NCBI GenBank assembly: GCA_035771165.1
Contig: JAWNZC010000413.1
Span: 310,001 to 374,000 of the forward strand
DNA: 64,000 nt
Direction: 5' to 3'
Source of the DNA: Paragorgia papillata
Lineage: Eukaryota; Cnidaria; Anthozoa; Scleralcyonacea; Coralliidae
The number at the start of each line of letters is the position of its first letter. The stretch's first letter is position 1. The notes below the pieces were generated by a model. The model was not told the DNA's origin and did no database searches. It worked only from the letters and a program-made list of their open reading frames with translations. This document shows, one piece after another, positions 48,303-57,235 of the stretch. A program made the position numbers and the translations under genes.

Positions 48303-49505
48303 ATGACAGAATTTAAAAAAATTTCAGAATCTTGGCCAAAAGAGTGGGATGTCTTTGGAACAGTTCAGAAATTTTCTAAACAACCAAAGGCTTCTGTAAA
48401 TTTAAACACAATTACAATATTTGCAAATGAAAGAGAAAACTTTATTGTAAACCTAAACCCCATAGATTTAACATTCCAACAGCCAATGAAAATAAGGAAC
48501 CCAACATTAAATGACTTTCTTACAATCCCATATTTTACATCCATTGCTGCCAGTTATGTTGCAAGCTATTTGTGTGGAATTTCAAACAAACATTTCAAGA
48601 ATGGTTTTGAAAAATTTAGATCTTATTTTTTAACAAGTATTGCCCATTATCATTATGTTTTTCAGGTCAGAAGGTTTTTAAAACATCCTGACAAACTTAG
48701 AAGGTTTTTAACATCGGATGTCATAAAAATTTTACAACACAACCCTAATGATGTTTGGGTTAAAAAGATAAGTGACTCTACACAAAGCGCAAAAGAATTT
48801 ACACAAGATATGAAGGACCTCGGATATGAAGTTAGATATGTAAAGTTGGAACATAAAAGTTATGGAAAAATTAATGAATATGAGGAATTGGTGTCAGCTG
48901 GTTCAAGGCATCCCGACGATTTCAAACATTTTGTACCTGAAAGTTCTAATGGGTTAACATTATTAGGTCAAAAATTATTTCAACAATCCTTAGAATCTTT
49001 TGTTTACTGTGTGTTGGGCGCCCAGGCAAAAACAAGGTGGGTCATTGTTGGCGAAGGTGCTAAAAGTTTACAAACACAAGAAGTGTTTAAAAAGTTAATG
49101 GAGGATACCATAGCCCAGGATGATATTACTGTTTCTATTAGTAATATGAGGCAGGCCATTAAGTCCACAAATGTTGTTTTAAATTTTGCCATATCCCCAG
49201 GTTTAATTTTAATCCCATCAGACATGAGAATTCTTATTAACCCAATTAGTGGGTTCAATAATGTTCTTACCCTGGCCACAAACAAAATGGTTCTTGGACT
49301 TAACAGACATTTAAATATTGTAAAACCTTTAAAACCTTTTGGAAAACCTATTGTAAAACCTGTTGAAATTAATGAGAAAAAATATAAGCCAGGAATTTTT
49401 ACACCTGAAATTGTAGAAAAAAGCGACAACAGATTGCCAGAAGTGTTTGGGGCATCAATTGGAACGGTTTTCTTGGTATTTAAAGGAATAGCGAAATTAA
49501 TTTAA
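48303..49505 (+). CDS. Conserved C-terminally anchored protein
   Basis: 400 residues, orthologue of 7047-8582 but lacking its first 90 residues. Shared blocks: SWPKEWDV, PYFTSIAASYVASYLCGIS, FQVRRFLKHPDKL and LILIPSDMRILINPISGFNN. The C-terminus is a hydrophobic helix (GASIGTVFLVFKGIAKLI). It is divergent from the integrase and followed at 13 bases by the zinc-ribbon gene. Start at TTTAATAAATAATGAC. Not recognised beyond this pair. Confidence 0.5.
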   Translation: MTEFKKISESWPKEWDVFGTVQKFSKQPKASVNLNTITIFANERENFIVNLNPIDLTFQQPMKIRNPTLNDFLTIPYFTSIAASYVASYLCGISNKHFKNGFEKFRSYFLTSIAHYHYVFQVRRFLKHPDKLRRFLTSDVIKILQHNPNDVWVKKISDSTQSAKEFTQDMKDLGYEVRYVKLEHKSYGKINEYEELVSAGSRHPDDFKHFVPESSNGLTLLGQKLFQQSLESFVYCVLGAQAKTRWVIVGEGAKSLQTQEVFKKLMEDTIAQDDITVSISNMRQAIKSTNVVLNFAISPGLILIPSDMRILINPISGFNNVLTLATNKMVLGLNRHLNIVKPLKPFGKPIVKPVEINEKKYKPGIFTPEIVEKSDNRLPEVFGASIGTVFLVFKGIAKLI

Positions 49506-49517
49506 TAAAAGAAAGAA

Positions 49518-50177
49518 ATGTCATATCAAAATTTAAATGTTTTTGGAAACCCCATTATTGAAACCAAAGAAAAAAATGAACCAAAAGAATTTAACAAAAG
49601 TCTTTTAGAACTTGAAACATATAAGAACAAAAGTAGTTGTTGCAAAACAAAAACTGCCGAAATTGAAGGATCCATAATTTGTTCAAATTGTGGCATGTTA
49701 TTATTTAAGTTACATGGTTATAACCACAAAGAACCAACCCCACCCATTTTGAAAAGGTATAGCAAAACATTTTGGAAATTATTTCCAAAGGAAGAAAAAA
49801 TTGTTGGTTATGAAATTATGAAATTTTTTTTTAAAACCAATAGAGCCCTTGTAGGATCGGGTTTGGTTTTGGACAGAAAATATAGTATGAATTACATTAT
49901 GTCCATTATTTTTGGAATCTGCCAAAGAGATGACCTTTTAAAAACCATGAAAAAACCAACTTTGGGAGAACTAAAAACATTTGACGAAATAAAATATATT
50001 TTGAATTATTCTCCAAGAGATAATGCTTACATACCATACCAAACAGGATTCAAAGTTTTTGGCAACACCCTTAGTGTTGAAAATGTTTTGGAAATAGAAG
50101 AAATGAGTGGAATTAGAAAATGTAAGGAGTATACAAAAATTATTGAAGAAGGAAAGGAAAAGGGAGAATCTTTTTAA
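49518..50177 (+). CDS. Zinc-ribbon protein, possible transcription factor
   Basis: 219 residues. SSCCKTKTAEIEGSIICSNC followed by G gives a Cys-Cys...Cys-x2-Cys-Gly zinc ribbon (about residues 36-56), similar to TFIIB and VLTF3-type factors. Helical segments follow (YSKTFWKLFP, MNYIMSIIFGI). The upstream box ATTTAATAAAAGAAAG is of the early type. Together with the late-type start motif of the structural genes, it is the best candidate for a transcriptional switch protein. Confidence 0.5.
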   Translation: MSYQNLNVFGNPIIETKEKNEPKEFNKSLLELETYKNKSSCCKTKTAEIEGSIICSNCGMLLFKLHGYNHKEPTPPILKRYSKTFWKLFPKEEKIVGYEIMKFFFKTNRALVGSGLVLDRKYSMNYIMSIIFGICQRDDLLKTMKKPTLGELKTFDEIKYILNYSPRDNAYIPYQTGFKVFGNTLSVENVLEIEEMSGIRKCKEYTKIIEEGKEKGESF

Positions 50178-50265
50178 ATATGATTCATTTACAAAAAAAC
50201 TTTCATTAAAATTGCAACTTTTTAAAATATATAACAAAATAATGTTATAAATTTTTTCAACTATT

Positions 50266-50664
50266 TTAAACAACAACCGCCAACAACCAACCAGCACCAG
50301 CCCCTAAAAGTGTTACAGTGATGGTCATATATTTCTCCATTTCTTCACTTGGTTGGTAATAGTCATCAAGTTTTGGTTCTATCGTTTTTTCTTGTAAAAT
50401 TTCATGAAGTTCTTGAAAAGCCTTTGAAGTATCTTGCATGTTGTAGTTTGCATTCCGAATTTCATCTTGTAATTCTCTAACCTTGTCCTTTCTTTTAATT
50501 TCATTTTCAAAAAACGTTTCTTTGTCTTTTTGAAGTTTTTCTGTTGCCAAATTATGTCTTTTCGCCTCGTCAGCATAACCGTGTTTGTTAAATGATTGAA
50601 ACAAATAACCAGCACCAGCAAAGGCAACTGCATTGAACAACCCTCCTGCTATCATTGATGCCAT
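50266..50664 (-). CDS. Conserved 132-residue coiled-coil membrane protein
   Basis: Same length as the element 1 protein at 2605-3003 and starts with the same 19 residues (MASMIAGGLFNAVAFAGAG). A lysine/glutamate coiled coil follows, then P-x-L-x-DYYQPSEEMEKY and a C-terminal hydrophobic helix (ITVTLLGAGAGWLLAVVV). The strict conservation of the first segment suggests a packing or membrane-insertion role. Start TTAAATAAATGG. Confidence 0.6.
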   Translation of the reverse strand: MASMIAGGLFNAVAFAGAGYLFQSFNKHGYADEAKRHNLATEKLQKDKETFFENEIKRKDKVRELQDEIRNANYNMQDTSKAFQELHEILQEKTIEPKLDDYYQPSEEMEKYMTITVTLLGAGAGWLLAVVV

Positions 50665-50770
50665 TTATTTAAAAAAAGAAGTCTGACTTTACAGTTCAAA
50701 TTTTAATCATTTCAATGACCTTTTGGTTTTTCCTTGTTTTGTGGATTTATGATTGTTTTTTTTGAAGGGT

Positions 50771-51001
50771 TTATAATTTCTTTGGATCCACATTTTTGGG
50801 AATATACCCTTTGTCCTGTGCCATTTTTACTGTAAATAATCCCGCTGCAACTGCAACTCCAAGTTTGGCTGTTTCTTTAATACTTGCTGGCGCTGCAAGA
50901 GATTGTCCTGTTAACTTTTTAAAGACCATACTTACTCCAACAGCAGAAAGTGTTATTAAAGCCGCTTCATACAGTTCATTTAAAACCTCGTTCTTATTCA
51001 T
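50771..51001 (-). CDS. Small hydrophobic virion-cluster protein
   Basis: 76 residues, orthologue of 3010-3237. Shared segments are KKLTGQSLAAPASIKETAKL and GYIPKN. Two hydrophobic stretches lie on either side of that block. Start at TATAATAAATG, late type. A possible hairpin (TATAACA/TGTTATA) at about 51039-51056 lies between it and the minor capsid gene. Confidence 0.55.
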   Translation of the reverse strand: MNKNEVLNELYEAALITLSAVGVSMVFKKLTGQSLAAPASIKETAKLGVAVAAGLFTVKMAQDKGYIPKNVDPKKL

Positions 51002-51085
51002 TTATTATAATAATAGAAAAAATCTTTCTAACAAAATTTATAACATTTTTTGTTATATATTTTCAGAATTTTTCAGAAAGTTTTT

Positions 51086-51733
51086 TCAGGGAGTCTTATA
51101 GTTCTGTGGACATAAAAAAATTTCAAGAAGAATGTCGCCAACATTATGATCAACTTTAAATTTAAGTTCATTGTAGACACCATTGTCTAACATAGCCTCA
51201 GAGTTGATGTTTGCAAATTTTTCCACTGATCCCTTCAATAATTGTCTTGTTGTAATTGGAAGAACTGCAGCTGTTCTATCCCGTTTTCCTGAAAATGATG
51301 TCCTAGTTCCATCGATCATTTCGCAAGATATACAGACAAACCTCATTCCAAGATTTATATTGACTGTTTCTGGACTGACAAGGCTTGATCCACCCCTAAT
51401 TACTGTTGTTTCTGGATATCCTAGCAAAGGACCAAGTTTATGCAGGTAAAGGTCTTTTGTTGGGTATAATCTGATTTTACAGCTATATGGAAGTAATTCT
51501 GACTTTATTTCGTTTTCCTTTAATAATCTCATAATCATACCAACAGTCCAATAGCCATTGTAGAAACTAATTTTTTTTGTTCCATGCATAACATATGTTG
51601 GACTTGTTAAATTATTGAAATCCCAAAAAACTGTTGCATCCTTAACAAGCAATTTTGTATCTTCAATGATCAAAGGATCTTCAAATTTAACAGTTGTTTC
51701 GCCGTTTTTAAGTAAAATTCTTAGATTCCTCAT
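51086..51733 (-). CDS. Minor capsid (penton-like) protein
   Basis: 215 residues, orthologue of 3347-3985: ATVFWDFNN, YNGYWTVGMIM, GPLLGYPET, SGKRDRTAAVLPITTRQLLK and ELKFKVDHNVGDILLEIFL. Composition and position next to the ATPase and major capsid genes fit the single-jelly-roll vertex protein of Polintons. If the fibre proteins at the right end attach to vertices, this is the expected docking partner. Start at AGATAATAAATG. Confidence 0.7.
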   Translation of the reverse strand: MRNLRILLKNGETTVKFEDPLIIEDTKLLVKDATVFWDFNNLTSPTYVMHGTKKISFYNGYWTVGMIMRLLKENEIKSELLPYSCKIRLYPTKDLYLHKLGPLLGYPETTVIRGGSSLVSPETVNINLGMRFVCISCEMIDGTRTSFSGKRDRTAAVLPITTRQLLKGSVEKFANINSEAMLDNGVYNELKFKVDHNVGDILLEIFLCPQNYKTP

Positions 51734-51780
51734 TTATTATCTCCCTAACAAAATTTTTGAAGATGGATAGGGCCCTTGGC

Positions 51781-52386
51781 TTATAAAGTGTTAATGGAAT
51801 GATCATATGGATGGATTAGGTTAATTTCTAGTTTAGAAAATTTTTTAGATTTCAATGTTTCTTTTATTTTTTTCTCTTCTTCTTTTGGAATGTCTAAATA
51901 ATCATCTAAAATAACCTGCATGTCTTTTCTGTTTGGGTTGTAAAAGGTTACCAGTTTTGAAATATTTTCCCTATATGGTTTCGCAATACTTGTCAGTTGC
52001 TGGGTAACAACTATTGTACTAATATTCATATGTCTGGCTCCAAAACCAAGTTTTACCAACTCGCTGGTTCTGTTTTTAACACTTTGTCCAGAAGCACAGT
52101 CATCCAAAATAATTAACGAAGGTGTTCCTTTACAATAGTCAACTACATATTTTAAAAAATCTTCTGACTCATCTTGATCGCAAGGGATAACAAAAAATCT
52201 TGGATCATTAAGATGTTCCCATTCTAAATATGTTTTGTTCCATACAAATGTAGGACATATTAAAACTATGTTTTCAAATTTTTTTTTATAATTTTCAACT
52301 AAATTTTTTAACAAATAATGGGTCTTTCCACAACTCGTCATTCCAACAATAATCATATTAAATGGTTTTGGGTCTTCGTTTTCCAT
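51781..52386 (-). CDS. A32-type genome-packaging ATPase
   Basis: 201 residues. Walker A GMTSCGKT at residues 15-22, Walker B LIILDDCASG near 92-101, then STIVVTQQLTSIAKPYREN. FtsK/HerA-type ATPases of this group translocate DNA into capsids. Nearly colinear with 4077-4685. The start is AAGAAATAAATGG. It lies between the major capsid and minor capsid genes, all on one strand with short gaps. Confidence 0.88.
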   Translation of the reverse strand: MENEDPKPFNMIIVGMTSCGKTHYLLKNLVENYKKKFENIVLICPTFVWNKTYLEWEHLNDPRFFVIPCDQDESEDFLKYVVDYCKGTPSLIILDDCASGQSVKNRTSELVKLGFGARHMNISTIVVTQQLTSIAKPYRENISKLVTFYNPNRKDMQVILDDYLDIPKEEEKKIKETLKSKKFSKLEINLIHPYDHSINTL

Positions 52387-52457
52387 TTATTTCTTGGGAT
52401 TCTTAATCTTAATATTTCTTGGGATTCTTAATAGTTCTTAATAGTTCTCAATAGTTC

Positions 52458-53669
52458 TTAATAATTTACACTTTGGAATGCTCCCCCTTGAACTTTCAAT
52501 AAGCCATCTGAAAGAATGAAAACATGACATCTGAGATCTGTTGCTGTTGCCTTTTTCTTAATTTCCAACATAATTCCAGATTGGGTGGTCAAAAGTTTGG
52601 TACCATCTCCATAGACAGCATTGTCATTAATTGACCGAAGATCCACAACAAGTGCAAACTGGTTTTCTGTAAAGAACTCATCAGCTTGGATTGTTGGATA
52701 GTTCGTTTGTCTGAAAAGTCGCTCAGCCTCTTCAAACAACCTTCGTTTTGGAATGCCTTGGGAGTAAATGCTGTTCGGGACTCCTTCAATGGTAATCTTT
52801 ACCCTTTCAATATTTGGGTAAACAAACTCTTCTGATCCTCCTCTGGTTGCTTTTGTAAACAACATTACAACCGCCTTCATACTCTTTCTTGGTAGGTTAA
52901 TGGTTTCATTAATTAATGTTGAAGCTGCAGTCCATGGTGTGGTTTTCATTAGGGTTACATGTTCAAAGGAAAGGGCTCGACCCATTTGGTAAGAAGATTC
53001 TATTTCCTGAACTAGGGCAAAGTTGGTAATGGTTTCATACTCCAACTCAATATTTTCCAAAGAATAACCATCCACAGATTGACTACTTTGGGCTTTCATA
53101 ATGGCGGTAGCTTTTGGCAGTGTAATTATGTATTGCAAGTCATTCGCCATGCTGTGGGGCGCATATAATCCATGATCCTTTAAAATCTTGTCCAACTTGA
53201 TCCTCTGTTTTGTTCCATATACAGCTGCATATGTGTCAGAAGAGGCATCATCAGATTTCGAAATAAGTTTTCTTTGGTTTTCTGTTGCGATACCATCCTC
53301 AATCATGTTGGCTCTTTCATGTTTGTCCATCCATAAGTCCTTGTATGTTCCAAGAAGACTTTCTCCTGTGTTGTCGTAAACCTTTTCGCCCGCAAATCTG
53401 ACTTCCAAACGTTCTTGGAGTTGTTTCGCAAGATTGTTATTAAACCAAGATTTGGTATTTTTGTTTTTAAAGTCAAACAAAAGAAACATCTTGTCAGGGA
53501 CTAAGGTTGTTCCAGGTTTAAGTTTTGGAATGTGGATGTAAATTACTTCTCCTTCATTGGCAGAATTAGGATTGAAAGTAATTACATTTCGGGCTCGTTC
53601 TCCGGTTATTGAACTTCTGTGTAATCTATTATAACCGGGTACTAATTCAACTTCTCTCTCTGTATTCAT
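52458..53669 (-). CDS. Major capsid protein (double jelly roll)
   Basis: 403 residues, colinear with 4726-5934. Conserved blocks: LKPGTTLVPDKMFLLFDFK, TKSWFNNNLAKQLQERLEVR, AGEKVYDNTGESLLGTYKDL and NETINLPRKSMKAVVMLF. The product should form pseudo-hexameric capsomers of an icosahedral shell. Start CTATTATAATAAATG, the clearest late-type box. Just upstream of the ATPase gene is a short array of TCTTAATAGTT-type direct repeats (about 52395-52460). Confidence 0.82.
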   Translation of the reverse strand: MNTEREVELVPGYNRLHRSSITGERARNVITFNPNSANEGEVIYIHIPKLKPGTTLVPDKMFLLFDFKNKNTKSWFNNNLAKQLQERLEVRFAGEKVYDNTGESLLGTYKDLWMDKHERANMIEDGIATENQRKLISKSDDASSDTYAAVYGTKQRIKLDKILKDHGLYAPHSMANDLQYIITLPKATAIMKAQSSQSVDGYSLENIELEYETITNFALVQEIESSYQMGRALSFEHVTLMKTTPWTAASTLINETINLPRKSMKAVVMLFTKATRGGSEEFVYPNIERVKITIEGVPNSIYSQGIPKRRLFEEAERLFRQTNYPTIQADEFFTENQFALVVDLRSINDNAVYGDGTKLLTTQSGIMLEIKKKATATDLRCHVFILSDGLLKVQGGAFQSVNY

Positions 53670-53719
53670 TTATTATAATAGGAAAACCTTTAAAAAAATA
53701 ATTATTGTTTAAAAAATCT

Positions 53720-53959
53720 TTAATAGTTATTGAAATATTCATCTTCATCTTCAAAATCTTCTGGCATCAAAAGATCAAAATCTGCCCACAAATGATAACA
53801 ATGGTTCTCATTATAATTTCTAATGTCGTATTTACTATATAACAACCAAAGTTTGTATCCTTCATAACTTCCCTTTGAAATTAAATAAATTAGTTTTCCA
53901 ATATTAAACCAGTTTTTACTTCCAAAAATACATTCTGTTGCATGGGTGGTAACAATCAT
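53720..53959 (-). CDS. Small stand-alone PriCT-2-like protein
   Basis: 79 residues: KNWFNIGKLIYLISKGSYEG then YKLWLLYSKYD and a C-x-x-LW motif, ending acidic. It is orthologous to 1946-2188 in element 1, where the gene is triplicated at a different place. The domain also forms the C-terminus of the primase at 54603. It may compete with or recruit the primase; inference only. Confidence 0.5.
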   Translation of the reverse strand: MIVTTHATECIFGSKNWFNIGKLIYLISKGSYEGYKLWLLYSKYDIRNYNENHCYHLWADFDLLMPEDFEDEDEYFNNY

Positions 53960-53977
53960 ATTTATTGAATTTCTAAC

Positions 53978-54009
53978 AAAATTTCATTCCTGTAAAGAAA
54001 TGAAGTTTT
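53978..54009 (-). terminator. 3'-end hairpin
   Basis: AAAATTTCATT pairs with AATGAAGTTTT (one G-T pair) after the stop of the basic membrane protein gene. Confidence 0.4.
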
Positions 54010-54025
54010 AAAGATTTTTTTAAAT

Positions 54026-54433
54026 TTAGAGATCATATTGCGAAAGATCTTTGTAAACTGTTTTAGCCTTTGGAATTTTTTCTTTACTTTCTTCTGGCTC
54101 CTCTTTCCATTTGGTGTAAGCAATATATGTTAGTAAAATAGTACAACAAGTCCCAATTATTGCTCCAGATGTTGCCACTAAAGATGTTGTTGTTGGTTGG
54201 TTTTCATTTTCTTCTATTTGTTTGCTTTGTTCAATTTTTGCTTTTTTTCTTAATTTTGCTTCCTTACTTATTGCAGCCAGTTTTTTCCCTTGTGCAACTC
54301 TTTTGGGGTTTTTGACATGGACAGGTGGAGGTGTTTTTGTAATGGTTTGTTTTTCTTCACTTGGCTTTGCTATTTGTTCTTGTTCCATTTTATTAATGGT
54401 TTTTGTTGAAATTTGTTGGGATTTGTTTGACAA
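54026..54433 (-). CDS. Basic protein with one membrane segment
   Basis: 135 residues, orthologue of 6013-6399. KNPKRVAQGKKLAAISKEAK at about residues 38-57 is followed by KLRKKAKIEQ, a hydrophobic helix (SLVATSGAIIGTCCTILLTYIAY) and an acidic tail. The internal ATG at residue 16 follows ATTAATAAAATGG-like sequence closer to the late box, so the true start may be there. It lies at the edge of the repeat tract, as in element 1. Confidence 0.55.
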   Translation of the reverse strand: MSNKSQQISTKTINKMEQEQIAKPSEEKQTITKTPPPVHVKNPKRVAQGKKLAAISKEAKLRKKAKIEQSKQIEENENQPTTTSLVATSGAIIGTCCTILLTYIAYTKWKEEPEESKEKIPKAKTVYKDLSQYDL

Positions 54434-54590
54434 CTAGTTAAAATTTGTTTGACAACTAGTTAAAATTTGTTTGACAACTAGTTAAAATTTGTTTGACAAC
54501 TAGTTAAAATTTGTTCAATAACTAGTTATAATTTGTTTGACAACTAGTTTAATAACTAGTTATAATTTGTTAAAACAGCTAGCTGGAAAT
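54418..54590. repeat. Tandem AACTAGTT repeat tract
   Basis: About six copies of a 22-base unit, AACTAGTTAAAATTTGTTTG plus AC, containing the palindrome AACTAGTT, ending in GCTAGCTGG-type sequence. It sits beside the basic membrane gene exactly where element 1 has its AGCTAGCT tract (6440-6630). Sequence has diverged but position and palindromic design are kept. Confidence 0.75.
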
Positions 54591-54602
54591 TTGCTTGCCA
54601 CT

Positions 54603-55658
54603 TCATAAATACAGTTTTATAACCCTCTTATGTTTTTTCCTTTTCTCATCAGGAATTAAACTCGCATAATGAATTATTGTCCCCATTGAAAAATTTGTTT
54701 CAACAGGTTTTTCCCAAAATGTTTCGCAAGCATCTTCGTCATATTTTTCAGGACATTTTTGCGAAAATATGTGCCAAAGGTTTTTTCCATAGTCTTCTCC
54801 ATGTGTTTCATTGTACAAAGCAAAACCAACAGACCTCCATGTTGTGTAATCTTCAGCAATATCTTTTGGTATCTGGTCAATGTAATTCTTTAAAACCTCC
54901 TCGCTTTTTGGTATGTGGTCGTCAAAGTCAATATGGGTTCCACTTCTTTCTTTCTGTTCAATTTCTGGTAAAAAAGATAGTTTGCCAACAGAGGTATGTT
55001 TCTTTTGTCTAACAGAAAGTAAATATATTAATTCATGGTCAGAATATTGACTCGCCACATGGTTCCTTTTTTCTTCAATGATGTAACTTAAAAGATATGG
55101 ATCTGACTCGGGACTCTTTTTAGAACCATACAAAAACCAGTTTCCAGCAATGACAGCATTATCAAGTTGGATGGTTGTTTCATTCTGTACAAGTTCGTTT
55201 ATATACTGTCTCTCCCTTTGTGTTAACCAAACATATGGGAAATGTAAATGAAAACCATTTTTATAAGTTTTTTCATCTTTGAAATATCCTGGTTTTTCCA
55301 AAACAAAACAGTCCAAGTTTGTTTGGTCAACAAGAAGTTTTTTCAATATTTTTTGAAATAGTCTCGCCAATTTTAAGACTTTCTTTTCAGTGTACAGTTG
55401 TTTTGACTCCTTAAGTTTTTTACTAAGATCAATGTCAACAATGACGGGACCAATGTCTGTTGTTCTTTCCAAAAGATATTTGTTAAAATTTCCAGAGCTT
55501 GACAAAAATGTGTAGGCCCTTGTGTATTTTTTAATGAAATCTTCTTCATTTTTTACAGAATATGATCTTTTGTTAAAAATATCCATATGGGTAATGTTTT
55601 CTTTACTGAAACTTTCATACAACAAAGATGATAATGTGTTTGTTTTAAAATTAGACAT
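54603..55658 (-). CDS. Archaeo-eukaryotic-type primase with PriCT-2 domain
   Basis: 352 residues from the ATG at 55658. Catalytic signatures: PVIVDIDLS (DxD, about residue 75), GFHLHFPYV (sxH motif, about 150) and WFLYGSKKSPES (about 185), as in D5-type primases of large DNA viruses. The C-terminal WRSVGFALYNETHGEDYGKN then LWHIFS is the PriCT-2 domain. No helicase domain follows. It should make RNA or DNA primers; why a protein-primed polymerase needs it is open. I start it after the box TATAATAAAAGAAAG rather than at the lysine-rich extension upstream, which would cover the promoter. Confidence 0.72.
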   Translation of the reverse strand: MSNFKTNTLSSLLYESFSKENITHMDIFNKRSYSVKNEEDFIKKYTRAYTFLSSSGNFNKYLLERTTDIGPVIVDIDLSKKLKESKQLYTEKKVLKLARLFQKILKKLLVDQTNLDCFVLEKPGYFKDEKTYKNGFHLHFPYVWLTQRERQYINELVQNETTIQLDNAVIAGNWFLYGSKKSPESDPYLLSYIIEEKRNHVASQYSDHELIYLLSVRQKKHTSVGKLSFLPEIEQKERSGTHIDFDDHIPKSEEVLKNYIDQIPKDIAEDYTTWRSVGFALYNETHGEDYGKNLWHIFSQKCPEKYDEDACETFWEKPVETNFSMGTIIHYASLIPDEKRKKHKRVIKLYL

Positions 55659-55680
55659 TCTTTCTTTTATTATATGTTTT
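55659..55680 (-). promoter_or_regulatory. Early-type box of the primase gene
   Basis: ATATAATAAAAGAAAGA directly precedes the ATG at 55658 on the minus strand. Confidence 0.5.
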
Positions 55681-55696
55681 TTTCTTTTTTTCTTTT

Positions 55697-57187
55697 TCAA
55701 TTAATTTTAAGCAGGTTAACTTCAACATCCCACACATTGAAAAACAAGTAGGTATAGTCATCTCCAACAGAACCAGAATAAGAATGTAAAGACATTTGGG
55801 TTCCTTTTTTTATGATTGCAACACCTTGACAAAATATATGGTGGGAATGTGTTTCGTTATATGTTCTTCCCATGGTTATAGATTCCAAACCTGAAAGTTC
55901 GTTTGATCTGTCTGTAATATTTCCATGGTAAAGGTTTGTTTTAAGGTCAAAATAAGCATTATAAGTAGAACCATCCCACCACGAAGATTTTTTACTTTGT
56001 TGATCTATTTTATGTCCGTCTGGTTGTAGTGTAAACCAATATGATACTAAATATTTTCCAGTATCATGGGTTGATGTAAATGATACCAAAGTGCTAATGT
56101 TATTGCTGTTATCCCAACTACCTGCTTTGTGGTTTGTTTTTCCACTATCTTTTTTGTACTTTATTAACTGCGAAAAAGTTCCAGCTGGTCCTGTGGTTCC
56201 TGTAACTCCTCTTAGACCTCTGAGACCTCTTAGCCCAGTTGATCCTTTTCCTCCTGGCAATCCTCGAATTCCTTGGTCTCCTTGGTCTCCTTTGGTTCCT
56301 TGATCTCCTTTGTCCCCTTTTGTTCCTTGGGGTCCTTGGGGTCCTTGCGATCCTGTGTTGCCAGTGGTTCCTTTGGATCCTTGCGGACCTTGGCTTCCTT
56401 GTGGACCTTGGGCTCCTTGTGGACCTTGTGGACCTGTTGCCCCAGTGTTTCCTTTGTTTCCTTTTGCTCCATCATCGCCAGGATCTCCTTTGTCTCCTTT
56501 TTGTGCTGCTGTACCTGCCATTCCTTTGTCTCCCTTGTCGCCTTTATCTCCTTTGGATCCCTTTGCACCTGTGGTTCCATGGTCGCCTTTGTCTCCTTTG
56601 GTTCCTTGGGGTCCTGTTGCACCTGCTAATCCAGTGTTACCTCTGTCGCCTTTGTTTCCTTGTGGTCCTCTAATACCAGTATCACCTTTGTCTCCTTTTG
56701 AACCTTGCAAACCCTTGTCGCCTTTTGGTCCTGTGGGTCCTGTGTTACCTTGGTCTCCTTTGTCGCCTTTTTGGGATGCTGTACCTGTTGCACCTGTTAA
56801 ACCTCTGTCTCCCTTGTCTCCTTTAGAACCTTTGTCTCCTTTTACACCTGAAGAGCCCTGGGAACCTTGTGGTCCTGTGTTACCTTGGTCTCCTTTGGCC
56901 CCTTGCAAACCTTTGTCTCCTTTTGCACCTGAAGAGCCCTGAATTCCTTGAGACCCTTGCGAACCTGTTGCACCTGCAGAACCAGTGGTTCCTTGGACCC
57001 CTTGAGACCCTGTCAAACCTTTGTCGCCTTTGTCGCCTTTAGACCCTTTTGGTCCTTGGGATCCTGTTAAACCTCTATCGCCTTTGTCGCCTTTTGCACC
57101 TGTATCTCCTTGTTCTCCTTGTTCTCCATCTGTTCCTCCACCTCCATAAGAATAATCTGGGTCATCATATCCATAGTAATAACTCAT
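55697..57187 (-). CDS. Collagen-like protein with C1q/TNF-like head, putative fibre
   Basis: 496 residues. Residues 1-16 (MSYYYGYDDPDYSYGG) are aromatic and match the start of the lectin-like neighbour. Residues from about 17 to 335 are Gly-X-Y triplets rich in GDKGDKG and GPQG, with two single-triplet glycine breaks (SQK, AQK). The last 160 residues are beta-rich with no collagen repeats and resemble trimeric C1q/TNF-type heads. The design, anchor plus collagen shaft plus globular head, fits a trimeric virion fibre. Start TATAAATAAACATG. No copy is visible in element 1. Confidence 0.75.
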   Translation of the reverse strand: MSYYYGYDDPDYSYGGGGTDGEQGEQGDTGAKGDKGDRGLTGSQGPKGSKGDKGDKGLTGSQGVQGTTGSAGATGSQGSQGIQGSSGAKGDKGLQGAKGDQGNTGPQGSQGSSGVKGDKGSKGDKGDRGLTGATGTASQKGDKGDQGNTGPTGPKGDKGLQGSKGDKGDTGIRGPQGNKGDRGNTGLAGATGPQGTKGDKGDHGTTGAKGSKGDKGDKGDKGMAGTAAQKGDKGDPGDDGAKGNKGNTGATGPQGPQGAQGPQGSQGPQGSKGTTGNTGSQGPQGPQGTKGDKGDQGTKGDQGDQGIRGLPGGKGSTGLRGLRGLRGVTGTTGPAGTFSQLIKYKKDSGKTNHKAGSWDNSNNISTLVSFTSTHDTGKYLVSYWFTLQPDGHKIDQQSKKSSWWDGSTYNAYFDLKTNLYHGNITDRSNELSGLESITMGRTYNETHSHHIFCQGVAIIKKGTQMSLHSYSGSVGDDYTYLFFNVWDVEVNLLKIN

Positions 57188-57235
57188 GTTTATTTATATG
57201 AAATTTAACTAATCCTCCATATTGAGCTTCATTAT

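Noticed and set aside
56091..56942. Long plus-strand frames rich in proline, leucine or serine opposite the collagen-like gene
   Set aside because: They are antisense shadows of the Gly-X-Y codons; only the minus-strand frame gives a collagen pattern with start box and folded head.
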